From Candidatus Gastranaerophilales bacterium (lineage in GTDB: Bacteria; Cyanobacteriota; Vampirovibrionia; Gastranaerophilales; Gastranaerophilaceae), in contig JAFTSM010000040.1 in the NCBI GenBank assembly GCA_017467305.1, positions 1 through 51,618 on the forward strand: a DNA stretch of 51,618 nt. The letters run 5' to 3'. The notes beneath the pieces are model-generated. The model made no database searches and was not told where the DNA came from. It was given only the letters and a program-made list of their open reading frames with translations. Positions within the stretch are counted from its first letter, which is position 1, and each line of letters starts with the position of its first letter. The position numbers were made by a program, and so were the translations under genes. Below, piece after piece: positions 23,922 through 31,871 of this stretch.

Positions 23922-25067
23922 ATGAGCAAAAAGAAAACTATTAAAGTTGCCTTTCCACATATGGGAAATGTTTACATTGCTTGGGCTGCTGCTTTGAAAA
24001 AGCTTGGGATTGAAGCGGTAATTCCGCCTAAAACAAGTAAAAAAACATTAGAAATGGCATCTAAATATAGCCCAGAATCGATTTGCTTACCATACAAAAC
24101 AGTTCTTGGTAACTTTTTGCAAGCGATTGAAAATGGTGCAGACTATGTTGCAATGATTTCTTCACCAGGCATTTGTAGACTTGGCGAGTATGGTCAAAGT
24201 ATCAAAAATGTACTAAAAGACTTGGGTTATGAAGATAAATACATTGAACTTCAACTCTATGATGGGTTTAAAGGAATGTATAATTTCTTTGCTGAGAGTT
24301 TGGGTGCTAAAAATCCTGTATTAATTGCAAAAGCTATTAATATTGCCGTGAGAAAAGTATTTGTTTTAGATAAGCTGGAAAATTTATTTTCATATTATCG
24401 TGCGAGGGAAGTTGTTGTGGGAACAGCAGAAAAACACTACAATAGAGCTTTAGCACTAATAATTGAAGCTGAAAATACAAAACAATTAAAACAAGCACAA
24501 AAAGAAGCTATTGAAGAAATTAAAAAAACAGAAATTGATAAAAACAGAGATGTTCTAACTGTTGATATTACTGGTGAAATTTTTTTAGTTCAAGATCCAT
24601 TTTCTAACCAAAATATTGAGAAAGAATTAGGCAGAATGGGCGTTCAAACAAGAAGAAGTTTGACAGTTTCTGGTTTTGTAAAAGATGCCATTATTCCTAA
24701 AGCATTTAAAAAAGGTGAAACTCACTTAGAGCGTGCTTATAGAATGGCAAGACCTTATTTAATGCGTGATATCGGTGGCGACGCATTAGAATCAGTTTCA
24801 GATGTTGCTTACGCAAATGAAAAAGGAACAGACGGTATTATCCATGTAAGTCCATTTACTTGTATGCCAGAGATTATGTCACAAAATATTTTCCCAACAA
24901 TGAGAGAAAATTGTGAAATTCCAATTTTGACTTTAATCTTAGATGAACAAACTGGTCGTGCTGGTTATATTACAAGGTTAGAAGCTTTTGCAGATTTAAT
25001 GAGACGTCGTAAGTTTTATAAGAAAAAACAAGCGGAACAACAAAAAGAAGAAGTTACTCAAAAATAA
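23922..25067 (+). CDS. 2-hydroxyacyl-CoA dehydratase activase-related protein (DUF2229-like)
   Basis: A 381-residue protein of the family that resembles the HgdB/BadD subunits and is often called CoA-substrate-specific enzyme activase-related. The sequence opens with KVAFPHMGNVYIAWAAALKKLG. Conserved cysteines sit in SICLPYK, GICRLGEYGQ and HVSPFTCMPE and could hold an iron-sulfur cluster. The ATP-binding activase half found fused or adjacent in many genomes is absent here, so this is the stand-alone form, whose role is not established. It shares an operon with the winged-helix gene and ends at the terminator at 25066-25095. Confidence 0.8.
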   Translation: MSKKKTIKVAFPHMGNVYIAWAAALKKLGIEAVIPPKTSKKTLEMASKYSPESICLPYKTVLGNFLQAIENGADYVAMISSPGICRLGEYGQSIKNVLKDLGYEDKYIELQLYDGFKGMYNFFAESLGAKNPVLIAKAINIAVRKVFVLDKLENLFSYYRAREVVVGTAEKHYNRALALIIEAENTKQLKQAQKEAIEEIKKTEIDKNRDVLTVDITGEIFLVQDPFSNQNIEKELGRMGVQTRRSLTVSGFVKDAIIPKAFKKGETHLERAYRMARPYLMRDIGGDALESVSDVAYANEKGTDGIIHVSPFTCMPEIMSQNIFPTMRENCEIPILTLILDEQTGRAGYITRLEAFADLMRRRKFYKKKQAEQQKEEVTQK

Positions 25068-25095
25068 AAAACGTTATCTTTTGATAACGTTTTTT
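25066..25095. terminator. Bidirectional terminator between convergent genes
   Basis: A perfect 13-bp stem AAAAAACGTTATC / GATAACGTTTTTT with a TTTT loop. It serves both the plus-strand operon and the NifX-like gene on the minus strand. Confidence 0.88.
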
Positions 25096-25117
25096 ATTTT
25101 ATATTTCTTGTTTTTAA

Positions 25118-25501
25118 TTAGTGACAGTGTCCGCAAGAATGTCCTTCCGCACCGTGATGATGTTCATGATGATGAGAACAATTAGCCTCACTTACTTGAA
25201 CAAGGTTGCCATTTATATAGTCTTCAACAGCTTTATCTGTACTTCCTTGAATACCTGCGAATAATTCAATACCATATTCTCTAAGTGCACCGATAGCACA
25301 GCCACCAATACCACCACAAATTAATACGTTGATTTTATTTTCTTCTAGTAAATAAGCTAATGCACTGTGACCCAATTCATTAGAAGAAACAATTTCTGTA
25401 TTTACAACTTTGTTATCTTGAACCTCATATACTTTAAATTCTTCTGTGTGACCAAAATGTTGGAATACATTACCATTGTCATACGTTACTGCTATTCTCA
25501 T
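25118..25501 (-). CDS. NifX/NifB-C-like dinitrogenase cofactor domain protein with His-rich tail
   Basis: A 127-residue protein. Residues 1-100 match the NifX/dinitrogenase iron-molybdenum cofactor-binding fold (MRIAVTYDNGNVFQHFGHTE, GHSALAYLLEENKINVLICGG, IGGCAIGAL). The last 25 residues are a His/Cys-rich tail (SHHHEHHH, then GHSCGHCH), clearly metal-binding. No nitrogenase gene is nearby, and such orphan members occur widely in anaerobes, where they are thought to handle metal or iron-sulfur clusters. AAGGAG is well placed before the ATG. Transcribed alone on the minus strand. Confidence 0.85.
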   Translation of the reverse strand: MRIAVTYDNGNVFQHFGHTEEFKVYEVQDNKVVNTEIVSSNELGHSALAYLLEENKINVLICGGIGGCAIGALREYGIELFAGIQGSTDKAVEDYINGNLVQVSEANCSHHHEHHHGAEGHSCGHCH

Positions 25502-25671
25502 TATTCTTCTCCTTTTTTCTACATGATATCAAATTAAAATATTTATTCCAGCCTTGAGAGAAATATTACAATATGTAAAGCATTAAAACACTTGCTATTA
25601 TTGGGGTTTACTAAAAAATAGAAAAAATTTTAACAAGTTACGCAATTATTGATTTTGTATATACTTTATAT

Positions 25672-25806
25672 ATATGTAGATGATACAACAAAATAAAAAA
25701 CTAAAAACAAAATTTTATATTCATACTTACCTTACTTACTACCTTTACTAACACACGAGGAAATTGAAAAAGATTTCAGAGGAACCCAAAAAGTTCCTTT
25801 TTTTTT
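25672..25806 (+). ncRNA. Candidate small RNA of about 135 bases
   Basis: TATACT at 25660-25665 could be a -10 element with the start near 25672. The end is an intrinsic terminator (stem AGGAAC / GTTCCT at 25780-25798, then nine T). Between them lies an unstructured, purine-poor stretch with repeated CTTACCTTACTTACTACC-like segments, but no reading frame. The layout fits a trans-acting small RNA or a lone leader transcript. The promoter is weak, so the 5' end is uncertain, and no known RNA family is recognised. Confidence 0.4.
25780..25806 (+). terminator. Strong plus-strand terminator with no upstream gene
   Basis: AGGAAC-ccaaaaa-GTTCCT followed by an unbroken run of T (25798-25806). The nearest plus-strand gene ends 700 bases upstream and has its own terminator, so this one must end a separate transcript. 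Confidence 0.8.
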
Positions 25807-25858
25807 GCGGATTTTCCGTGGAGTGAAGTTGAACAAAATGATATTTTTTAAACAATTC

Positions 25859-25881
25859 TTCCTCTCCTTTTAGGAGAGGAA
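25859..25881. repeat. Perfect 10-bp inverted repeat with 3-base loop
   Basis: TTCCTCTCCT (25859-25868) and AGGAGAGGAA (25872-25881), followed by CGAGGTGAGGT. The purine/pyrimidine-biased stem and GC-rich follow-on resemble dispersed extragenic palindromes. Only one copy lies in this window. Confidence 0.55.
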
Positions 25882-26011
25882 CGAGGTGAGGTCAATTAAA
25901 TATTGAAACCACTTGAAATGAAGCGTACCACTAAAAGTGGACAACTAAAAGTTGCGAGTATGGTATAAGAAGAAGAAAGGGGACAGAAAATGAAAAAATC
26001 TACAAAAGATG

Positions 26012-26054
26012 AAAAAAATTGTTGAACGCGAGCAACGGTAATGCGAAGCATTAC
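26012..26054 (-). terminator. Terminator-like structure ending the der-plsY-malic enzyme operon
   Basis: On the minus strand the hairpin GTAATGC-TTC-GCATTAC (26038-26054) overlaps the malic enzyme stop. It is followed by a weak GTTG/CAAC stem (26021-26036) and seven T (26012-26018). The strong first hairpin is too far from the T-tract to be classical, so confidence is moderate. Confidence 0.45.
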
Positions 26055-27556
26055 ATACTTATAACATTATTCGAAATTGTAATTGGAACTTGTCTATCTA
26101 ATGCATCTGGCAATATGTAATTAACAGCCAATTCATCTTCTTTAACCATAGAAGCTAGTGCAAATGCACAATTTAATTTGATTTCATTTGTGATTTTCTC
26201 TACACCATATTTTAAAACACCATTAAATAATCCTGGGAATGCTAGCGAATTATTTATTTGGTTAGGAAAGTCACTTCTACCAGAAGCTGTAATAAAAGCA
26301 CCATATTGTTTTGCTTCATTTGGTAAAATTTCTGGTGTTGGGTTTGCCAATGCAAAAATGATTGGTTTTTCGTTCATCGATTTAATCATCTCTTCATTTA
26401 AAAGATTTGGTGCTGATAATCCTATAAATACATCTGCATTTTTAATACCGTCTTTTAATGAACCAACAAAATTATTTAAATTTGTATATTTAGCAATTTC
26501 CTCGTGAGCAAAGTTATTTTGTTCTCTACCTTTATAAATTGCACCATCAATATCAAACATAGTAATATTTTTAGCGCCAACACTAAGAATTAATTTACAC
26601 ACAGCAATTGCAGCAGCACCAGCGCCAGAAAATACGATTTTAACATCTTCTACTTTCTTTTCTGCTAGATGTAATGCGTTTAATAATGCAGCTAAGACAA
26701 CAACAGCTGTACCGTGTTGGTCATCGTGGAATATTGGTATATTTGCTTTTTCAATTAAATTATCTTCAACTTCAAAACATCTTGGAGCTTTTATATCCTC
26801 TAAGTTAATTCCAGAAAAAGAGTTTTGTAGAAGAAGAACAATCTCAACTATTTCATCCGCATTTTGAGTTTTTAAACAAAGTGGAAGTGCACTGACATTA
26901 CCTAGTTCTTGAAACAAAACAGCTTTACCTTCCATAACTGGTAAACCAGCCAGACCACCAATATCACCTAAGCCAAGAACTGCACTACCATCTGAAACAA
27001 TACCAACTGGTTTTTGTTGTTTTTCTTCTGTTAGTTCTACTTCAACTACACCACCAGCCATTTTGCGTAGTTGCAATGATTTTTCATTAGTTGTTCCTTC
27101 TAATTTATCATAGCTAAACATAAATAAATTTTTAGAAACACACAAGAAAAATTCTTTTAAGTCTTTTACTACATCCTTTAAAATTGGAATAGTTACATCA
27201 AAATCAATATCTTTTACATCATTTTCAATAAGACTTAAATCTATCGCCCCAAAAGACGGTTCTATATTATCGACAACTAATTTTATTTTATCTTTTTCTG
27301 TCGAAGAAATTTCAAATGGATAAGCATCAATTCCTAATGTCATTTTTAAGAAAATAGCACGTTCTAAAGATTGTTCATAGTTGAAAGAAATAACAGCAAC
27401 CGAATTTTCTCTATTCGTATAATTATATGAAGCCTCAGCATTTTCTTTTATTTTTAAGCAAGAAGCAGCAACTCCAGGCGTATAAACAATTGCCAGCGAA
27501 TCTTTATCTGTTACTTCTACCTTTGAAACAATCTTTATTCCGTTATATTTAGACAT
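26051..27556 (-). CDS. Malic enzyme with an internal degenerate duplication
   Basis: Oxidatively decarboxylates malate to pyruvate with NAD(P). At 501 residues it is longer than usual small bacterial forms. The N-terminal VYTPGVA (catalytic Tyr25), then VSDGSAVLGLGDIGGLAGLPVMEGK (186-211, given in parts), the metal site FHDDQHGT (276-283), the nucleotide site FSGAGAAA and the ANPTPE segment are all intact. Between Tyr25 and the SDG loop lies an extra block (about 50-180). It looks like a worn copy of the following region: AIFLKM..GIDAYPF parallels AVLFQE..VSALPL, PSFGAIDL parallels NSFSGINL, and IPILKD parallels IPIFHDD. Its start overlaps the plsY stop by one base (TAATG). Confidence 0.9.
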   Translation of the reverse strand: MSKYNGIKIVSKVEVTDKDSLAIVYTPGVAASCLKIKENAEASYNYTNRENSVAVISFNYEQSLERAIFLKMTLGIDAYPFEISSTEKDKIKLVVDNIEPSFGAIDLSLIENDVKDIDFDVTIPILKDVVKDLKEFFLCVSKNLFMFSYDKLEGTTNEKSLQLRKMAGGVVEVELTEEKQQKPVGIVSDGSAVLGLGDIGGLAGLPVMEGKAVLFQELGNVSALPLCLKTQNADEIVEIVLLLQNSFSGINLEDIKAPRCFEVEDNLIEKANIPIFHDDQHGTAVVVLAALLNALHLAEKKVEDVKIVFSGAGAAAIAVCKLILSVGAKNITMFDIDGAIYKGREQNNFAHEEIAKYTNLNNFVGSLKDGIKNADVFIGLSAPNLLNEEMIKSMNEKPIIFALANPTPEILPNEAKQYGAFITASGRSDFPNQINNSLAFPGLFNGVLKYGVEKITNEIKLNCAFALASMVKEDELAVNYILPDALDRQVPITISNNVISM

Positions 27557-28173
27557 TATTTTCTTACTTTATTTTCTTTTCCTTGGCAAAGTCTTTTGAT
27601 GTTGTCTTTGTGCATAATTACAACATAAGCAGCACAGATAGCTGTAAACCAGATATAATATTCATTTTGGTTGAAAACTCTCATCAAGATTGGCGCCATA
27701 GTAATTGCAACTATTGAACCTAAAGAAACAAATTTTGAAGTATAAGTAATTATGCCCCAGATAACAGCTGTTGCTAAACCAACTGGCCAACACAATCCAA
27801 TGAGTGTTCCGACTCCAGTTGCAACAGATTTCCCACCTGTAAACTTTAAGAAAATTGATTTACTGTGTCCTAAGATTACACCCAAAGCTGCAAGAACTGG
27901 TCCAAGTCCTCTTAGTGTATATTCAAATAAATCATAATGTTTTACAGCAATAGTTACAGCTATTATGCCTTTAAGTGCATCAAGTATCATAACTGTAAAG
28001 AACCATTTAGTACCTAAAATGCGTTTAACGTTTGTTGCACCAGTTGAGCCAGAACCAGTTTTTCTAATATCAATACCTTTTTTTGCTTTTACAATTAAAT
28101 ATCCAGTTGGAATAGAACCTATTAAATATGCTATTACAAAAATTGTAAGCATTTTAACAACTACCATTATCAT
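27556..28173 (-). CDS. plsY: Glycerol-3-phosphate acyltransferase PlsY
   Basis: An inner-membrane enzyme that moves the acyl group from acyl-phosphate to glycerol-3-phosphate, the first step of phospholipid synthesis. 205 residues with about five membrane helices. PlsY motifs are visible: YLIGSIPTGYLI, GSGSTGATNVKR (substrate loop) and HSKSIFLKFTGGKSVATGVG. The start overlaps the der stop as ATGA (28170-28173) and its own stop overlaps the malic enzyme start, so three genes are translationally coupled. der-plsY pairing is common in bacteria. The usual partner plsX is not in this window. Confidence 0.95.
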   Translation of the reverse strand: MIMVVVKMLTIFVIAYLIGSIPTGYLIVKAKKGIDIRKTGSGSTGATNVKRILGTKWFFTVMILDALKGIIAVTIAVKHYDLFEYTLRGLGPVLAALGVILGHSKSIFLKFTGGKSVATGVGTLIGLCWPVGLATAVIWGIITYTSKFVSLGSIVAITMAPILMRVFNQNEYYIWFTAICAAYVVIMHKDNIKRLCQGKENKVRK

Positions 28174-29513
28174 TTTTTCTCTCCTCTTTCTTTTGCAGAA
28201 ATTCTAATCGGAGTGCCTCTGAACCCAAAAGCTTCTCTTAATTTATTTTCTAAGTATTTTACATAATTATCTTTTAAGAAATCCTCGTTGTTGATAAATA
28301 AAACAAAGGTTGGTGGGTTTGTTTTAACTTGTGTTGTATAGAATAATTTTAAACGTTTTCCTCTAATACTAGAAGGTGGGTTCATAGAAACTGCATCTAG
28401 TACAACCTTGTTTAATATACTTGTAGAAATACGTTTTGAAGCTTCTGCAAATACTTCTTTTGAAAGCTTATATAAATTTACTAGTCTTTGTTTTGTTTTA
28501 GCACTAATAAATACTTTTGGTGCAAAGCTTAAAAATGGCATTTCTTGTTCTATTTCTTTTTCAAATTTATTTATTGTATTTGATTGTTTATCTTCAATCA
28601 AATCCCATTTATTAATTGCAACGATGATAGCTTTACCAGCATCAACAACAGTACCGGCAATTTTTTTATCTTGGTCTGTAATGCCTTCTGTAGCATCAAT
28701 CACAAGGATTGCAACATCACAATTTCTAATTGCACGGATTGAGCGGTCTACGGCAAATTTTTCAACACCCCAATCAACCTTAGATTTTTTTCTTATACCA
28801 GCTGTGTCAACAAGAATAAATTCTTCACCTTCGTATTTAACTTTAGAGTCAATTGCATCACGTGTTGTTCCCGATACATTTGAAACGATAACTCTTTCTT
28901 TATTTAGAAGGGCATTTACGATTGAAGATTTACCTACGTTTGGTTTGCCGACAATTGCAATACGAATATTTTCTGATTGTTCTTCTTTTTCTAAATATTC
29001 AAAATCCTTAGTAACTTCATCTAATAAGTCGCCAACTCCGCCAGAACCGTGAAGTGCTGATATTGGGAATGGGTCTCCAATAGCAAGTGCATAAAAATCA
29101 TTAACATTTAAAAACTTATCTGGGTCATCAAGTTTATTTACCGCTAAGAAAACTTCTTTGCCGCTTCTTCTTAAAACATTTGCAATATCGTAATCAACTG
29201 GATTAATACCGTCTTTACCGTCGACTATGAAAATAATTTTATCAGCTTCTTCACAAGCAACTTTTGCTTGAGTGAAGATATTTAGCATAATTTCATCTTC
29301 ATCACCAGGGATAATACCACCAGTATCAATAATAGTAAATTCTTTCTCCATCCACTCAACATCAAAGTAAATACGGTCACGAGTAACACCTGCTTGGTCA
29401 TCTACTATCGAATGTCTTGAGCCAAGAAGTCTATTTACAAATGTTGATTTACCAACATTTGGTCTTCCTACTATTGCTACTATAGGTTTGTTTGCCACTA
29501 CTCTATATCCCAT
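28170..29513 (-). CDS. der: Ribosome-assembly GTPase Der (EngA)
   Basis: A 50S assembly factor with two tandem GTPase domains and a C-terminal KH-like domain. 447 residues: first P-loop GRPNVGKS (16-23) with NKLD (126-129), second P-loop GKPNVGKS (189-196) with NKWD near residue 305, and switch II DTAGIRKK. The C-terminal GFRGTPIRISAKERGEKK is typical. The first gene of the coupled der-plsY-malic enzyme operon. No clear Shine-Dalgarno precedes the ATG. A GTG five codons downstream is a possible alternative start. Confidence 0.97.
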   Translation of the reverse strand: MGYRVVANKPIVAIVGRPNVGKSTFVNRLLGSRHSIVDDQAGVTRDRIYFDVEWMEKEFTIIDTGGIIPGDEDEIMLNIFTQAKVACEEADKIIFIVDGKDGINPVDYDIANVLRRSGKEVFLAVNKLDDPDKFLNVNDFYALAIGDPFPISALHGSGGVGDLLDEVTKDFEYLEKEEQSENIRIAIVGKPNVGKSSIVNALLNKERVIVSNVSGTTRDAIDSKVKYEGEEFILVDTAGIRKKSKVDWGVEKFAVDRSIRAIRNCDVAILVIDATEGITDQDKKIAGTVVDAGKAIIVAINKWDLIEDKQSNTINKFEKEIEQEMPFLSFAPKVFISAKTKQRLVNLYKLSKEVFAEASKRISTSILNKVVLDAVSMNPPSSIRGKRLKLFYTTQVKTNPPTFVLFINNEDFLKDNYVKYLENKLREAFGFRGTPIRISAKERGEKK

Positions 29514-29694
29514 TGTCTTTTACAAGCTTTATTCTAATACAAATAAATACTCCATGCCAGTTTATGAAGAAAGTTGGTAATTAAAATTAACGGAATATAA
29601 ATTGATATACGTATAAATTTTAGGTTGCATAAATAATATTATAGATAGTAAAAAACAAAAAGAATAAAATAAATAAAACAACAAAAGTTAAAAA

Positions 29695-29723
29695 CAAAAA
29701 ATAGAGGTCTTATAATGACCTCT
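29695..29723 (-). terminator. Intrinsic terminator of the 29745-30014 gene
   Basis: On the minus strand, AGAGGTC-attataa-GACCTCT (29703-29723) is followed by a T-rich run. It is well placed about 20 bases after the stop. Confidence 0.8.
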
Positions 29724-29744
29724 TGTATATTATATGAAAATTTT

Positions 29745-30014
29745 CTAACCATTTATGCTAAATGTTGTACGTGGGTATCCTTCCCTCATTACTTGTCCTA
29801 ATGTATAAATTTGTGATTGATGTTTTCTTATTTCTCTTGCAACTTCTCCAGAAAAAACTTTATCATTTTGCTCTAAATAATCAACAAATGGATTTGCGGA
29901 GATATTTTGTGTTTCTTGTTTTACAACCTTTTTAACTTCCTCAATTGTTTTACTTGGAAGTGCTACGTTTAAGCCAAAAGGGTTATTTGAAATAATTTTT
30001 GATTGTTCTGTCAT
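29745..30014 (-). CDS. Hypothetical small protein (89 aa) with two NPF motifs
   Basis: I do not recognise this protein. It contains NNPFGLN near the start and ANPFVDYL at residues 41-48, separated by a helix (KTIEEVKKVVKQET), then a helical region and a Ser/Thr-rich end. No signal peptide or membrane helix. It has its own terminator and an AAGGA-like site upstream of the ATG, so it is a single-gene unit, divergent from the protein at 30229 with which it may share a control region. Confidence 0.6.
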   Translation of the reverse strand: MTEQSKIISNNPFGLNVALPSKTIEEVKKVVKQETQNISANPFVDYLEQNDKVFSGEVAREIRKHQSQIYTLGQVMREGYPRTTFSING

Positions 30015-30228
30015 TTTCTTCTATTTTTCCTTATAAATAGATTTACGGAATTTTTTAATTAAACTTTAATGTTTTAACTTATTTTGTAAAGAAAAAATTG
30101 GCTTTTGTTACAATGAATTTTGCTTTTGGTAAAATTAAACACATTGAGGATAGTGTAAATAAATTTTAAGTACTAGCAAAATTTTTTTTTTACGAGACTT
30201 AAAAGCATGGAATAAAAGTCAGAGAAAC

Positions 30229-31854
30229 ATGTTAGATAGAATAAATACAGCGGTAATAAACACAAGACAAGCCGAAAAAAATAGAAATAGAAATAATCAA
30301 TCATTTAAAGGTGTAGGAACAGCTGCCTTGGTAGGTTTGAAGAGTCTTAATGATAGTCCTGCAATAGGGGCTTGTGCTGTCGATTTAGCTTCTATGGTTA
30401 TACCAAGAACTACTATTGAAATGAAAAACCGTGGTCCTCAGGCGGGTATTGAAGCTGCATTTAGAGAAGGTACAAGTTGTCTAATTCACGCTTGTGTTGG
30501 ATTGATTGGTCTTGGTGCTGCTACTTTGTTGTCTGGCAAATTTAATAAAACACACGGTATAAAAGCTCAAAACATTTTTGCTAGTGGTGATACTATCAAT
30601 AATATGTCACAAATTTGGCAAAGTTCAGAAGGTCAAAAACAATTTTTTGATGGATTTGTTCAAAGTATTAAGGGACTTAATGGTACTGAGTGGAAAAGGG
30701 TTTCTGAAGGTGCTAAAGATGACATAGTTGAAGGTTTGGTCTATCTTGCAGAAAAGTCAGATATACTTTCAAAAGCCAAAGGTGCTGATAAAGCTAAATT
30801 ATCAAAAGAAGTTAAAATATTAAAAAATACTGTTCTATCAAAAGTTACAAAAGATACTGGAGCTCAAGCTTCATTCAAAATGAATGCTGGTCAAGGTGTG
30901 AAAGATGTTTCTGCAAGTCTTGGTGAACTTGTTGATAATGCTGTTTCTCTTTCAAACGCATTTAAAACAAAATCAAAAGATAAACTTCCAGATTTTGTAA
31001 AAGCTTTAAAAGGAAATAAAGTTGCTTCAACATTACTTGGTATGGGTATATGTGCAGCAATGTGTATTTCAGTACAACCTATAAACAGATTTCTAACTAA
31101 AAAACGTACAGGTAGTGATGGTTTTGTTGGTGTAGAGGGTAAAGGTGGCGATAACTCAAAAGGCTTTAAGGCTGCTAAAACTGTTGCTGGTATTGCGTTC
31201 CCAATATTTTCACTAAAAACTATTGGAAAAATGTCTGACTTAGTTTCTAATATTCAATTCAATAGTAAAGTTCCAACAATTAATCAATTTAAGTTTTTAT
31301 ATGGTTTCACAATTGGTTCACGTTTCTTATCTTCTCGTGACAGTAATGAATTAAGAGAAAGTGTTATTAAAGATACTTTAGGTTATACAAACTGGTTAAT
31401 TTTAGGTGGCATGGTATCTAAATTAACAGCTAGGGCATTGGGTGGTAAAGAATTAATTAATAACCCAGTAGCACAAGAAGGTAAAAAAGGGCTTGGATAT
31501 GCATTTAAATGGTTATCTAAAGCTAGCGTAAAATCTTTTGATGAAGTACTTCTTCCAGCAGCAAAAGAAATTGCAGAAAATGGAAAACCACTTAAGTTTA
31601 CAAAATTATTAGAAAAAGCTGATGGTGCAACAAAATCAAAAATTGCAAAAATAGCAGTTTCTCAAGTAGCTGGTTATTTATATTCTGGTATTGTACTTGG
31701 TGTTGGTATTTCTAAACTTAACATCTTTATTACAAAGAAATTTCAAGAAAAGAAAAACAAACAAGCTAATCAAAATGTACAACCAAAATTAGATTTAACA
31801 GATATTGCAAAAATTCAAACTCAAAAAAGTACTGTATTCAAAGATTTTAACTAA
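30229..31854 (+). CDS. Membrane-associated protein of unknown function with N-terminal SFKGV motif
   Basis: 541 residues, family not identified. A polar, Asn/Arg-rich N-terminus leads to QSFKGVG (residues 24-30). The same SFKGV occurs in the unrelated protein encoded at 48663. Four hydrophobic stretches could span or associate with a membrane: LIHACVGLIGLGAATLL, VASTLLGMGICAAMCISV, TNWLILGGMV and YLYSGIVLGVGIS. Between them are basic, helical segments. No signal peptide. The Shine-Dalgarno is poor. The stop lies 17 bases before cca. Confidence 0.6.
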   Translation: MLDRINTAVINTRQAEKNRNRNNQSFKGVGTAALVGLKSLNDSPAIGACAVDLASMVIPRTTIEMKNRGPQAGIEAAFREGTSCLIHACVGLIGLGAATLLSGKFNKTHGIKAQNIFASGDTINNMSQIWQSSEGQKQFFDGFVQSIKGLNGTEWKRVSEGAKDDIVEGLVYLAEKSDILSKAKGADKAKLSKEVKILKNTVLSKVTKDTGAQASFKMNAGQGVKDVSASLGELVDNAVSLSNAFKTKSKDKLPDFVKALKGNKVASTLLGMGICAAMCISVQPINRFLTKKRTGSDGFVGVEGKGGDNSKGFKAAKTVAGIAFPIFSLKTIGKMSDLVSNIQFNSKVPTINQFKFLYGFTIGSRFLSSRDSNELRESVIKDTLGYTNWLILGGMVSKLTARALGGKELINNPVAQEGKKGLGYAFKWLSKASVKSFDEVLLPAAKEIAENGKPLKFTKLLEKADGATKSKIAKIAVSQVAGYLYSGIVLGVGISKLNIFITKKFQEKKNKQANQNVQPKLDLTDIAKIQTQKSTVFKDFN

Positions 31855-31865
31855 TCTGATATAAT
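31837..31865 (+). promoter_or_regulatory. Promoter implying a leaderless cca transcript
   Basis: TATAAT (31860-31865) with TTCAAA 17 bases upstream (31837-31842, 4 of 6 to the -35 consensus). The start predicted 7 bases after TATAAT falls on the A of the cca ATG at 31872, and there is no Shine-Dalgarno before it. Confidence 0.5.
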
Positions 31866-31871
31866 TCACAT

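Larger units (their letters stand above)
25502..26050. other. 549-base gene-free region with a candidate small RNA and inverted repeats
   Basis: This is the only gap above 300 bases. No credible protein gene is present. The longest Shine-Dalgarno-preceded frame (25990-26025) encodes 11 residues. The stretch holds a -10-like TATACT (25660-25665), a pyrimidine-rich transcript-like segment ending at a strong terminator (25780-25806), a perfect 10-bp inverted repeat (25859-25881), two small CACT/AGTG and CAAC/GTTG hairpins (around 25930-25955), and a terminator-like structure beside the malic enzyme stop (26012-26054). Confidence 0.7.

Noticed and set aside
25990..26025. 11-codon frame with a good ribosome site (MKKSTKDEKNC)
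   Set aside because: Too short to support as a gene. It could be a decayed gene start but has no further coding signal.
26054..26072. A second dif-like match (CATACTTATAACATTATT) resembling attL
   Set aside because: It codes for the last residues of the malic enzyme, lacks the TTATGTAAA arm and has no partner repeat. The likeness is chance.
28408..29052. 214-codon plus-strand frame opposite der
   Set aside because: It lies wholly within the strongly supported der gene, with Ser/Leu-rich composition typical of an antisense shadow.
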